From Brevundimonas sp. (lineage in GTDB: Bacteria > Pseudomonadota > Alphaproteobacteria > Caulobacterales > Caulobacteraceae): a DNA stretch of 51,219 nt. Below are positions 43,477 through 51,219 of this stretch, piece by piece. The notes beneath the pieces were generated by a model. That model saw only the letters and a list, made by a program, of their open reading frames with translations. It did no database searches and was not told the origin of the DNA. Position 1 is the stretch's first letter. The number at the start of each line of letters is the position of its first letter. A program made the position numbers and the translations under genes. The stretch lies in NCBI RefSeq assembly GCF_024711105.1, contig NZ_JANJTL010000127.1:1-51219 (forward strand), in the 5' to 3' direction.

Positions 43477-45252
43477 TCAACCCCCGGACGTCGAGGGTCG
43501 CATGGGCTCGGTCAGGGAGGCAAGCTGCGCAGGGAGGGGCGACGGCGAACCGACGACGGCCGCCGCCAGATGCTCGGCCAGCAGCGGGGCCCAGGCGAAG
43601 CCGCGGCCGCCAAGGCCGCCGAGCGTCCAGACGCCCTCGCCCAGGGCCCCGCACAGGGGGAGATGATCCGATGTGGTCGCCCGAACGGCCGCCCGCGCCG
43701 TGGTCTGCAACTCGGTCAGTTCCCGGGCAAGCGCCGGCATGACCGCCTGGAGCTTTGAGAGGAGCGAGGAGGTGTCCTCGGGATCGATTTCGACGTCAGA
43801 GCGTCCACGATCATGGGTCGCGCCGACCAGCGTCCCCGACCGTGTCGGCACACAATAGCCGGATCCCCAGACGGCGGGCGGTGTGCGAAGCCCTTCGGTC
43901 CAGAAGAGTTGACCGCGCACCGGTCGGAGATTGGTCAGGCCCAGGGCCGCGGTCCCCCAGCCGGCGGTCAGGATGATCGCATCGGCCTCCAGGCGTTGGT
44001 CTCCGTTGAGGCGGACCGCAGGGCGCGCGCCAGGCTGGACGCCGATGACCCGCCCGCTTCGAATGTCGGTTTCCGCGAGTCAGGCGCGCAGCAGGGTCGG
44101 CGGTTCGACTACGAGGGCGTCGGCCATCAGCAGACCGGTTCGCGATGTGTCCTCGCCAAGGATGGCGGCCGCTGAGCGGGCGTCCACGGGACGCAAGGCA
44201 GCCTCGGGCCAGAGAGGCTGCGCGGCGATCCGCGCCAGGCGGGCGGCGTCCCGCTCATCCCGCGCCAGGCGCAAGACCCCCTCGGTCAGCACCGCGTCGG
44301 CGGCTTCGCGCCGATAGATATCTACGGCTCTGAGAAAGGCCTGGGCGCCGAGGGCGGCGACGGGACCTCTGCCTGCGTCCAGACGGGGCGTAACAAGCGC
44401 CGCCGGCGCGCCTGACGCCCCGGCGCCGGGCTCCTCGGCTTCGACCACCAGCGGTTCCACTCCGTGGCGTCGAAGCGCGCGGACGACCGCGGCTCCCGCC
44501 ACGCCCGCTCCGACGACGATCACGCTTGGCAGGGGTGAAGCGGTCCTGACGGCTCCAGCCAGGCGGGCCTCCAACCTCTCGCGCTTGCGGCCGAAGCCTG
44601 CCACCTTCGAGACGTCGAAGCCGTTCGCGGCCAGCCCGCGGCGAACCGCGCCCGCAACCGTGAAGGTCGCCAGCCGGGCGTCCGGCGCAGAACGCGCGGC
44701 GATCAGGCCCAGCACCTCCTCGCGCCACATGTCCGGATTGGACGAGGGCGCAAAGCCATCGAGGAACCAGGCGTCGGCCCGGCCCTGCCAGCCCTGAAGC
44801 ATCTCGGCCGCGTCGCCGTGACCGATGTCCAGCGTCGCGTTCCAGGCGGGCAGGTCGATGCGATGAAATCCGGGCGTCGGCTTCGGCCACTGGTCGAGCA
44901 AGGCCTCGGAAATCCCGGCCAACTCAGGCCAGGCGGCATGGGCGCGGGCGGCGTCGGCGCGCAGCAGAGGGTGAGCCTCGACGGAAAACACATGGAGGCG
45001 CGCGCCCGGCTCACGGGTCCGGCGCCACAGGTCGAGCGTGGCCATGATGTTCAGGCCAGTCCCGAACCCGGTTTCGGCCAGTACGTAACGGCTTCGCCCG
45101 GACCAGGCTTCAGGCAGACCGCACCCGCCCAGGAAGACCGCCCGCGTTTCCTCAAGCCCCCCTTCCGCCGAGAAATAGACATCGCCGAAGACGCGGGAGA
45201 CCGGCCCTTCGCCGGTCCAGTCGAGTTCAGCGGGCTTGATGGTTTCGGTCAC
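43477..45252 (-). pseudogene. mnmC: mnmC interrupted by one in-frame TGA codon
   Basis: Read with one break, this is a full-length bifunctional tRNA modification enzyme that completes mnm5s2U34 in wobble positions. The N-terminal part (about residues 1-245) is the SAM methyltransferase: YVLAETGFGTGLNIMATLDL, HVFSVEAHPLLRADAARAHA and DAWFLDGFAPSSNPDMW. The C-terminal part is the FAD oxidase: VIVVGAGVAGAAVVRALRRH. The frame reaches TGA at 44080-44082 after VVEPPTLLRA and then continues in the same frame, with family-like sequence (LAETDIRSGRVIG, ILTAGWGTAALG, VRGQLFWTEG) to the stop at 43477. No indel is needed: a TGG-to-TGA change would account for it. It may be a real nonsense mutation, a sequencing error, or an undescribed readthrough. 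Start is GTG 45252. Confidence 0.85.
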
Positions 45253-45267
45253 GGTCAGCGCGAATGG

Positions 45268-45295
45268 AAAAAGGGGCCGCCCGACGGGCGACCCC
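45268..45295 (-). terminator. rho-independent terminator, minus strand
   Basis: On the minus strand GGGGTCGCCC-GTC-GGGCGGCCCC forms a hairpin (paired blocks 45273-45276/45292-45295 and 45279-45282/45286-45289) followed by TTTTT (45272-45268). It ends the transcript of the acidic lipoprotein, just before mnmC. Confidence 0.85.
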
Positions 45296-45326
45296 TTCTA
45301 ATCCGTTTGCGCGTTGGCGCGTGGGA

Positions 45327-45581
45327 TTACTGGGCCGGAGCCTCTTCGGCCGGGGCTTCGCCTTCCATGGCTTCGCCAGCGGCTTCGGCGGTTTCGCCCG
45401 CGGCCATGGCGGCGTCGTCGGCGGCTTCGCCGGCGGTGTCAGCGGCCTCCTCGGCGGCGTCTTCGGCCGACTCGGCGGCCACTTCGGCGTCGTCAGCGGC
45501 TTCTTCGGCGGCGGGCTGGCAGGCGGCGACCGACAGGGCGGCGACGCCGATCGAGGCGATCAGGAGCTTACGGATGATCAT
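45327..45581 (-). CDS. acidic alanine-rich small lipoprotein
   Basis: An 84-residue precursor: signal MIIRKLLIASIGVAALSVAA with lipobox VAAC, then a mature part of nearly only Ala, Glu, Asp, Gly and a few Thr/Met in a (A/E)AADDAE-like rhythm, ending EAPAEEAPAQ. GGAAGGA precedes ATG 45581 and a terminator follows. The composition suggests an abundant, disordered or helical, outer-membrane-anchored acidic peptide. No function is recognised. Confidence 0.75.
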   Translation of the reverse strand: MIIRKLLIASIGVAALSVAACQPAAEEAADDAEVAAESAEDAAEEAADTAGEAADDAAMAAGETAEAAGEAMEGEAPAEEAPAQ

Positions 45582-45686
45582 GAGTGTTCCTTCCCAAGGG
45601 ATTTTTATCGCGGGCTCATGACACCCGCAGGCGGGAGGTAACGCCGATTTGAACGGCGTAGCAAGCCTAGAATCACGAAGCCGTGA

Positions 45687-46559
45687 TCAGGCGGCGGCCG
45701 CCGGCTCGGCCGAGAGGGCCTCTTCGAGCTGGGCGAAAGTAGGCTGGGCGGGGCTGGGGATATCGGTCCGGCCAAGCTCCACGGAGATTTGCGCCGCGTT
45801 GCCGTGCAAGTGGGCGACGAGCACCGACTGGATGATCTTGTAGAAGGCGCCTTCCTCCTCGACGATCGCCTTCAGTCGGGCCGCGAGGGGGCCGACGAGA
45901 CCATAGGCCAGGAAGACGCCGAGGAAGGTGCCGACGAGCGCGCCGCCGATCATGCCACCCAGAATTTCCGGCGGCTCGGTGATCGAACCCATGGTCTTGA
46001 TGACGCCGAGCACGGCCGCGACGATGCCTAGCGCCGGCAGCGCGTCAGCCATGTTCTGAAGCGCATGGGCCGGGGCCAGCGCCTCATGGTGATGCTTCTC
46101 GAGCTGCTTTTCCATGGCGTCCTCGACCTGGTGGGGGTCCTCGAGGTTCATGGTCATCATCCGCAGCGTGTCGCAGATGAAATCGATGGCGAAGTGGTCC
46201 TTCATGATCTTCGGGAAGCGGGTGAAGATCGCGGACTCCTTGGGATTTTCGATGTGGCTCTCCAGGGCGATGACGCCCTTGGACTTCATCGTCTTGGTCA
46301 GCTGGAAAAGCAGGGAAAGCAGGTCACGGTAGTCCGAGGCCTTCCACTTCGGACCCGCGAAGGTCTTGCCCAGACCACCCAGCGTGCCCTTGATGACCGC
46401 GCCGTTGTTCGAGATCAGGAAGGCCGCGATCGCAGCCCCGCCGATGGCCATCATCTCGTGCGGCAGGGCGTGCAGGATTACCCCAAAGTTGCCGCCGGCC
46501 AGCATGTAGCTGCCGAAGACCATGGCGAACAGAAGCACGATGCCGATGATCTGGAACAT
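45687..46559 (-). CDS. motA: flagellar motor stator protein MotA
   Basis: A 290-residue inner-membrane stator subunit that with MotB carries protons past the flagellar rotor. MFQIIGIVLLFAMVFGSYML begins the first of four membrane segments. The cytoplasmic loop (YRDLLSLLFQLTKTMKSKG, NPKESAIFTRFPKIMKDHFA) holds charged residues that contact the rotor. The TM3-TM4 pair begins LPALGIVAAVLGVIKTMGSI, with PPEILGGMIGGALVGTFLGV, and Pro residues equivalent to E. coli Pro173 and Pro222 are visible. I start at ATG 46559, the normal MotA N-terminus; the longer ATG 46589 adds ten residues. motB is not in the window, as is usual in Caulobacter-type genomes. A small 6-bp hairpin overlaps the stop. Confidence 0.94.
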   Translation of the reverse strand: MFQIIGIVLLFAMVFGSYMLAGGNFGVILHALPHEMMAIGGAAIAAFLISNNGAVIKGTLGGLGKTFAGPKWKASDYRDLLSLLFQLTKTMKSKGVIALESHIENPKESAIFTRFPKIMKDHFAIDFICDTLRMMTMNLEDPHQVEDAMEKQLEKHHHEALAPAHALQNMADALPALGIVAAVLGVIKTMGSITEPPEILGGMIGGALVGTFLGVFLAYGLVGPLAARLKAIVEEEGAFYKIIQSVLVAHLHGNAAQISVELGRTDIPSPAQPTFAQLEEALSAEPAAAA

Positions 46560-46589
46560 GTAAGGCCCGAACCCGCGTGAGGTCGGCAT

Positions 46590-47017
46590 GGTGAAAGGGA
46601 ATGCTTAAGGGGAGGTTTTGAGCGAGGGGCCGCACAGGCGTCATGCTCCTCCGGCTCTCGCTTGGAGATTGGGGAGGGCGGTGGAGCGCCGGGCCTTCGC
46701 CCGGAGACCGTATGGGTTGTGTGTTTCGGCAAAGGAGACGCTCCGCCGCGGATGTTTTCCCGAAGCCCCTGCTGGGCGCCCTTCGTTAGGGGCTACGCAG
46801 CTGTTTTGGCCCCGGACGGCGGGCCCTGGCGCAGCGACCAGGGTCCCGGACCCGACGGGTAATCCGCCCCGCCGCTCAATCCGCTCATCCGCATCCCGCC
46901 GCCCGCAGGGTCGCTGGCCTTGCGCCCTCCCCGTGCGACGGGACGGGTGCAGGATAGACGGGCAGCAGGGGACGGGGGTTCAGAGCGCCGTCTTCCCCCG
47001 TGGCCCCTGCATCTCGA
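46590..47017. other. non-coding stretch between motA and rpoH with strong potential secondary structure
   Basis: No convincing gene is seen in this 428-base stretch on either strand; open frames have unlikely composition. It holds several clean GC stems. Examples are AGCGAG/CTCGCT around 46620-46660, GCCGGGCC-TTC-GCCCGG near 46690-46705, AAGCCCCT...AGGGGCT around 46765-46795, and CCCTGG-CGCAGCGA-CCAGGG near 46825-46850. The density of stems is higher than the GC-rich background suggests and could reflect a structured RNA. No named RNA family could be identified from memory. Confidence 0.4.
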
Positions 47018-47119
47018 CCGTCATGTCCGGGCTTGTCCCGGGCATCCATCAGTACCGCTGGGCCAAGGCCTGCAACGGACTGAGGTAATGGATCACCGGG
47101 ACAAGCCCAGTGATGACGG
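47018..47119. repeat. long imperfect inverted repeat (REP-like)
   Basis: The left arm (from 47018: CCGTCATGTCCGGGCTTGTC then CCGGGCATCCATCA) and the inverted right arm (to 47119: CCGTCATCACTGGGCTTGTC then CCGGTGATCCATTA read on the minus strand) match over about 34 bases with a few mismatches, around a ~34-base centre that can fold itself. This type of GTCCGGGCTTGTCCCGG element is dispersed in many alphaproteobacterial genomes (family recollection). Only one copy is in the window. It may be a REP/RAYT-type element or a bidirectional terminator. Confidence 0.75.
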
Positions 47120-47163
47120 ATGTGGGGGGCGGTCGGGAACGCTCGTTTCGAAGGGAGAATCGA

Positions 47164-47201
47164 ACGTCCGTCTTGAAAAAGGACGGACGTGGGTGTATAC
47201 A
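47164..47201 (+). promoter_or_regulatory. rpoH promoter with 9-9-9 inverted repeat
   Basis: TTGAAA (47173-47178) and TATACA (47196-47201) are 17 bases apart, a strong sigma-70-like pair. CTTGAAA (47172-47178) matches the -35 of heat-shock (sigma-32) promoters, while the -10 does not match CCCCAT. A perfect inverted repeat, ACGTCCGTC (47164-47172), nine-base spacer, GACGGACGT (47182-47190), brackets the -35. Its geometry equals that of CIRCE but the sequence differs. The 176-base leader down to 47377 might hold a thermosensor; none was proven. Confidence 0.7.
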
Positions 47202-47377
47202 CCTGTCAGGTGAAGTGGCGCTGGAAAGCCACGGGGCGAACCGATTTCGCCGAGCGTGGCCTTTGAACGGGCGCAACCAATCACCAGATTGTCCGGTTGA
47301 GGGGCGAGGCTCGGACGCACAATCCGTGGTCAGGGCCGATCAGCTCGCTCGCAAGGGACGGAAAGACGAGGGGTCCA

Positions 47378-48265
47378 ATGGCCGTTAATTCGATCGCGAT
47401 CATGTCGCCTGAACAGGGACTGTCGCGCTATCTGACTGAAATCCGTAAGTTTCCCATGCTCAGCAAGGACGATGAGTTCATGCTGGCGAAGCGCTGGACC
47501 GAACACCAGGACACCGAGGCCGCCCACAAGCTGGTGACGTCCCACCTGCGGCTCGTGGCCAAGATCGCCATGGGCTATCGCGGCTACGGCCTGCCGATCG
47601 GCGAAGTGATCTCCGAGGGCAACGTCGGCCTGATGCAGGCCGTCAAGAAGTTCGACCCGGACAAGGGCTTCCGCCTGGCGACCTACGCCATGTGGTGGAT
47701 CCGCGCCTCGATCCAGGAATACATCCTGCGCAGCTGGTCGCTCGTGAAGATGGGCACGACCGCGGCGCAGAAGAAGCTGTTCTTCAACCTGCGCAAGGCC
47801 AAGAGCCAGATCTCGGCCTTCGAGGAAGGCGACCTGCATCCGGAGCACCTGTCGCAGATCGCGACCAAGCTAGGCGTGACGGAGGACGAGGTCACCTCGA
47901 TGAATCGCCGCCTGTCGGGCGGCGACGCCTCGCTGAACGCGCCGATGCGCGCGGACGGCGAGAGCGAGTGGCAGGACTGGCTGGCCGACGACAACGCCGT
48001 CAGCCAGGAGACGCAGCTGGCGGAGTCGGAAGAGCACACCCTGCGCATGGAGCTGTTGCAGGAGGCCATGCAGGAGCTGAACGAGCGCGAGCGTCATATC
48101 CTGACCCAGCGCCGGCTGATCGAGGATCCGCTGACGCTGGAGGAACTGGCCGGCCAGTACGGTGTGTCGCGCGAGCGCGTGCGCCAGATCGAGGTCCGGG
48201 CCTTTGAGAAGCTGCAGAAGGCGATGCGCGCCGCCGCCGTGGACCGGCGGCTGGTCGAAGCCTAG
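47378..48265 (+). CDS. rpoH: RNA polymerase heat-shock sigma factor
   Basis: Sigma-32 directs transcription of chaperone and protease genes. The 295-residue protein has region 2 (AHKLVTSHLRLVAKIAMGYR, GLPIGEVISEGNVGLMQAVK, FDPDKGFRLATYAMWWIRAS), the RpoH box (AAQKKLFFNLRKAKSQI, involved in regulation by chaperones), and region 4 ending in the helix-turn-helix EELAGQYGVSRERVRQIEVR. The start is ATG 47378 (GAGGGG upstream); a frame open to 47297 has no support. The strong promoter and a 176-base leader precede it. The stop overlaps the convergent receiver-protein gene by four bases. Confidence 0.96.
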   Translation: MAVNSIAIMSPEQGLSRYLTEIRKFPMLSKDDEFMLAKRWTEHQDTEAAHKLVTSHLRLVAKIAMGYRGYGLPIGEVISEGNVGLMQAVKKFDPDKGFRLATYAMWWIRASIQEYILRSWSLVKMGTTAAQKKLFFNLRKAKSQISAFEEGDLHPEHLSQIATKLGVTEDEVTSMNRRLSGGDASLNAPMRADGESEWQDWLADDNAVSQETQLAESEEHTLRMELLQEAMQELNERERHILTQRRLIEDPLTLEELAGQYGVSRERVRQIEVRAFEKLQKAMRAAAVDRRLVEA

Positions 48266-49074
48266 GCGGCGCGGCCGCCCGTCTCCGCGCTGCTCTGAGC
48301 GATCAGGGCGAGCACCGCCACCGCGGGACCGCGCACCGCCGTGGCGGTGGCTTGGGGCGCGGACGCCGCGCCTTCGAGCTCGGCGGCGTTGACCGCCAGC
48401 CGGGTCTGTCCCTTTTCGATGGCGTGCGCCTTCAGGTCGGCGGCCTGGGCGCGGATGGCGCGCAGCGCCTGGGGCGGGTCGCGATCGAACTGGTCAAGCG
48501 CGGCCACCAGGATGCGGCGGGCCTGATCGAGCGTGTCGATATGATCCGGCGCGGCGGCGGCGGATTCCTCGCGCCGCTTCTTCGGACCCTTGTAATCGCC
48601 CGAGTTGAACCGGCGGCGGTCCGGCCCGACGTAGCCGACGGCCTCCACCCAGTTGCGGGGGCGGGTCGCGACATTAATCACCCGGCGCACGAGATCGCCC
48701 GCGGTGAACGGCTTGACCATGAACTCGTGGACGCCGGCGTCACGGGCGCCCTTGATATTGGTGGCCGTGGCCTCTGCGGTGACCATGATGATCGGGACCT
48801 GCCGGCTGGCCAGGTGCGAGCGGCGGATGCGCCGGGCCAGGGTCTCGCCGTCAAGGCGCGGGCCGGTGCGCTCCACGAAGATCAGGCTGGGTTCGAAGTC
48901 CCGGATCAGCTCCAGCGCCCGCTTCTCGTCGACCTCGACCAGCACCTCGCGGGCGCCCAGGCCCTTCATCAGGTCCGTCAGGAGACGCGAGGCCGCCAGG
49001 TTGGCGTCCACGATCATGACGCGCCGCAGGACTGGCTCCAGCCGGGTCAGAATCTTGGGATCGTCGATCAACAT
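48262..49074 (-). CDS. receiver-domain protein lacking the phospho-acceptor aspartate
   Basis: A 270-residue protein with an N-terminal receiver fold (about 16-135): VMIVDANLAASRLLTDLMKG, IIMVTAEATATNIKGARDAG and HEFMVKPF with Lys121. At the phospho-acceptor position, LIFVERTGPRLDGE carries Glu68 instead of Asp, and the first acidic pair has only Asp23. Glu mimics a phosphorylated Asp, so the domain is probably locked or works by binding. The C-terminal part (about 150-270) is Ala/Arg-rich and helical, with no known output domain; GYVGPDRRRFN resembles the GPDRR motif common in alphaproteobacterial receiver proteins. It converges on rpoH. Function not assigned. Confidence 0.82.
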   Translation of the reverse strand: MLIDDPKILTRLEPVLRRVMIVDANLAASRLLTDLMKGLGAREVLVEVDEKRALELIRDFEPSLIFVERTGPRLDGETLARRIRRSHLASRQVPIIMVTAEATATNIKGARDAGVHEFMVKPFTAGDLVRRVINVATRPRNWVEAVGYVGPDRRRFNSGDYKGPKKRREESAAAAPDHIDTLDQARRILVAALDQFDRDPPQALRAIRAQAADLKAHAIEKGQTRLAVNAAELEGAASAPQATATAVRGPAVAVLALIAQSSAETGGRAA

Positions 49075-49117
49075 GGCCGCTAGCGTAACGGCGCACGGTA
49101 AAGATCGGCTTGACGGG

Positions 49118-50413
<1,296 letters not shown>

Positions 50414-50474
50414 GACTCATAGCTCCGCTGGAATGCGGCGGCGGTATAGCGGAGGGGAGGGGGCCTGTCGCCCC

Positions 50475-51092
50475 TCAGCCGCCGAAGCGGTGAACCAGGC
50501 GGATGCCGACCTCGTCCAGGCCCTCGTTCTTGCCCTGGTGGAAGATCTGACCGTTGGACAGGTGGACGTAGGACAGTTCGACCGCCGTGGAATCGGTGAT
50601 CCGCCAGCCGACCGCCAGTTCAGGCTCGAACAGGACCTGGGAGCCGAACTCGATCCGTTCAGAGCGCAGGGCGACGCGGCGGTTGAACTCCTCGGGCGTG
50701 ATGCCGGGCTCGGCGTAGTCCGGGAAGATGTCGTACCCGTCGTGCACGGCCAGGCCGATGCCGGGCTGGAGATAGAGGCGCCCGTCGTCGGTCAGGGGGA
50801 CGTGCCAGTTCAGCCCGGCGGCGATGTAGCTGGTGTCACCGGCGGTGTTGCCCGAGACGAAGATGTGGGCGCGTGGACCGCGCATCCAGGACGGGAAACC
50901 GTCCAGGCGGTCGGAGCGCCAGCCGAGATGGACGTTCTGGCCGTCTTCCTTGCCGGCGGCGCCGAGGCCCACAGCCTCGCCCAGGAAGGTCACGTCGTGG
51001 GCGTAGACCCCGACCATCAGTTCGCCGGCCGCGGCGGGCGCAGCGACAGCCAGGGAGGCGGCCGCGACGGCCAGGGAGACGATCTTGCGCAT
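50475..51092 (-). CDS. PagL-type lipid A 3-O-deacylase
   Basis: A 205-residue outer-membrane precursor: signal peptide MRKIVSLAVAAASLAVAAPA (cleavage near AAAG), then beta-strands typical of an eight-strand barrel. The PagL catalytic triad is visible: His177 and Ser179 in VELSYVHLSNGQIF and Glu190 in QGKNEGLDEVG. The chain ends in a barrel-like strand, RLVHRFGG. It would remove the R-3-hydroxyacyl chain at the 3-position of lipid A, changing the outer leaflet. It precedes purA in the same direction, with a 61-base gap, so co-transcription is possible. Enzyme activity is inferred from motifs. Confidence 0.85.
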   Translation of the reverse strand: MRKIVSLAVAAASLAVAAPAAAGELMVGVYAHDVTFLGEAVGLGAAGKEDGQNVHLGWRSDRLDGFPSWMRGPRAHIFVSGNTAGDTSYIAAGLNWHVPLTDDGRLYLQPGIGLAVHDGYDIFPDYAEPGITPEEFNRRVALRSERIEFGSQVLFEPELAVGWRITDSTAVELSYVHLSNGQIFHQGKNEGLDEVGIRLVHRFGG

Positions 51093-51143
51093 GAACAGCC
51101 CTCGTATGCAGCGAGCGCAGTTATGGCCTGAACCAGGGCGGCG

Positions 51144-51219
51144 TCAAAGCACCTCTGAATAGGCGCGTTGGAGCCAAGGCAGCAGCGCACGGACATCAGC
51201 GGTCTCGACGGTCGCGCCG
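51144..51219 (-). CDS. C-terminal end of an unidentified gene
   Basis: The window edge cuts this minus-strand frame. Only the last 24 codons are seen (GATVETADVRALLPWLQRAY then SEVL and stop). The composition is that of a normal protein C-terminus, but no family is recognised. It ends 51 bases before the PagL-type gene start. Confidence 0.5.
   Translation of the reverse strand, partial: GATVETADVRALLPWLQRAYSEVL

Noticed and set aside
44080-44082. TGA in mnmC as a selenocysteine codon
   Set aside because: No redox motif around it, the family has no selenoprotein here, and no insertion-element hairpin was recognised; TGG-to-TGA is simpler.
45672-45687. ATCACG-AAGC-CGTGAT hairpin at the motA stop as terminator
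   Set aside because: Short six-pair stem without a T-run on the minus strand.
46640-46900. RNase P RNA, SRP RNA or tmRNA in the structured region
   Set aside because: The conserved sequences remembered for these RNAs (for example GAGGAAAGTCC, GGAAGGNAGCAGCC, or a tag reading frame) were not found on either strand.
46618-47088. Open frame of 156 codons between motA and rpoH
   Set aside because: The product has an Arg/Pro/Ala-rich shadow-like composition, crosses the inverted repeat and has no family features.

Overview
This is a GC-rich chromosomal stretch of an alphaproteobacterium, most likely Caulobacteraceae (Brevundimonas/Caulobacter-like; inferred from gene content only). Pointers are a cpdR-type response regulator, a complete Entner-Doudoroff operon as the route for glucose, a TonB-dependent receptor of the Xanthomonas/Caulobacter type, flavin-dependent halogenase homologues inside a sugar-utilisation locus, and RpoH and MotA of alphaproteobacterial type. 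No transposon, prophage or CRISPR array was seen.

Positions 1-1954 (minus strand) hold a truncated Na+/Ca2+-exchanger-like protein, a small hypothetical gene and a CPA2 cation/proton antiporter. The first ~90 bases are C-rich low-complexity sequence and may be an assembly-end artefact.

Positions 2017-28697 form one large alpha-glucan/glucose utilisation region. zwf-pgl-edd-glk-eda (2044-7700) is a tightly coupled operon carrying glucose through glucose-6-phosphate to KDPG cleavage. It is followed by a FucP/GluP-like sugar permease and a LacI-family repressor. A divergent pair of operons follows. On the minus strand lie GH97 alpha-glucosidase, esterase and GH15 glucoamylase-like genes with ATGA overlaps. 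On the plus strand lie a TonB-dependent receptor, halogenase-like flavoprotein 1, a secreted GH13 amylase and a GH13 alpha-glucosidase. Then come a second LacI repressor with a GPH-type sugar permease (minus) and an aldo/keto reductase coupled to halogenase-like flavoprotein 2 (plus). The inferred flow is: glucan cut outside or in the periplasm, oligosaccharides taken through the outer-membrane receptor, further hydrolysis, two inner-membrane permeases, then glucokinase and the Entner-Doudoroff enzymes. Palindromes TGACAGCGCTGTCA (zwf promoter, eda/permease junction, variant before the receptor) and a second type, GTTTGCAAAC/T, suggest two LacI-type regulators acting on the same flux.

Positions 28796-33157 carry tRNA-Ser(GGA), msrA, a YjbR-family gene and a compact trio (GTP-cyclohydrolase-II-like URC1, DUF1688/URC4, uracil phosphoribosyltransferase) that matches the URC pyrimidine-catabolic pathway. 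Positions 33154-39325 hold DUF1203, a tyrosine-rich secreted protein with a BA14K-like tail, a DUF885 metallopeptidase-like lipoprotein-free secreted protein, a glyoxalase-fold protein, and a Kef-type antiporter coupled to DUF599. A candidate small RNA ends at 39447.

Positions 39446-46559 hold an N-formylglutamate amidohydrolase homologue, cpdR, tRNA-Val(GAC), an unusual exostosin-GT10 fusion glycosyltransferase, two small lipoproteins, mnmC interrupted by one in-frame TGA, and motA. Positions 46590-47377 are non-coding: a structured GC-rich stretch, a long inverted repeat of REP type, and an rpoH promoter with a perfect 9-9-9 inverted repeat around its -35. After rpoH come a receiver protein with Glu in place of the phospho-acceptor Asp, purA, a PagL-type lipid A deacylase and the tail of an unidentified gene.
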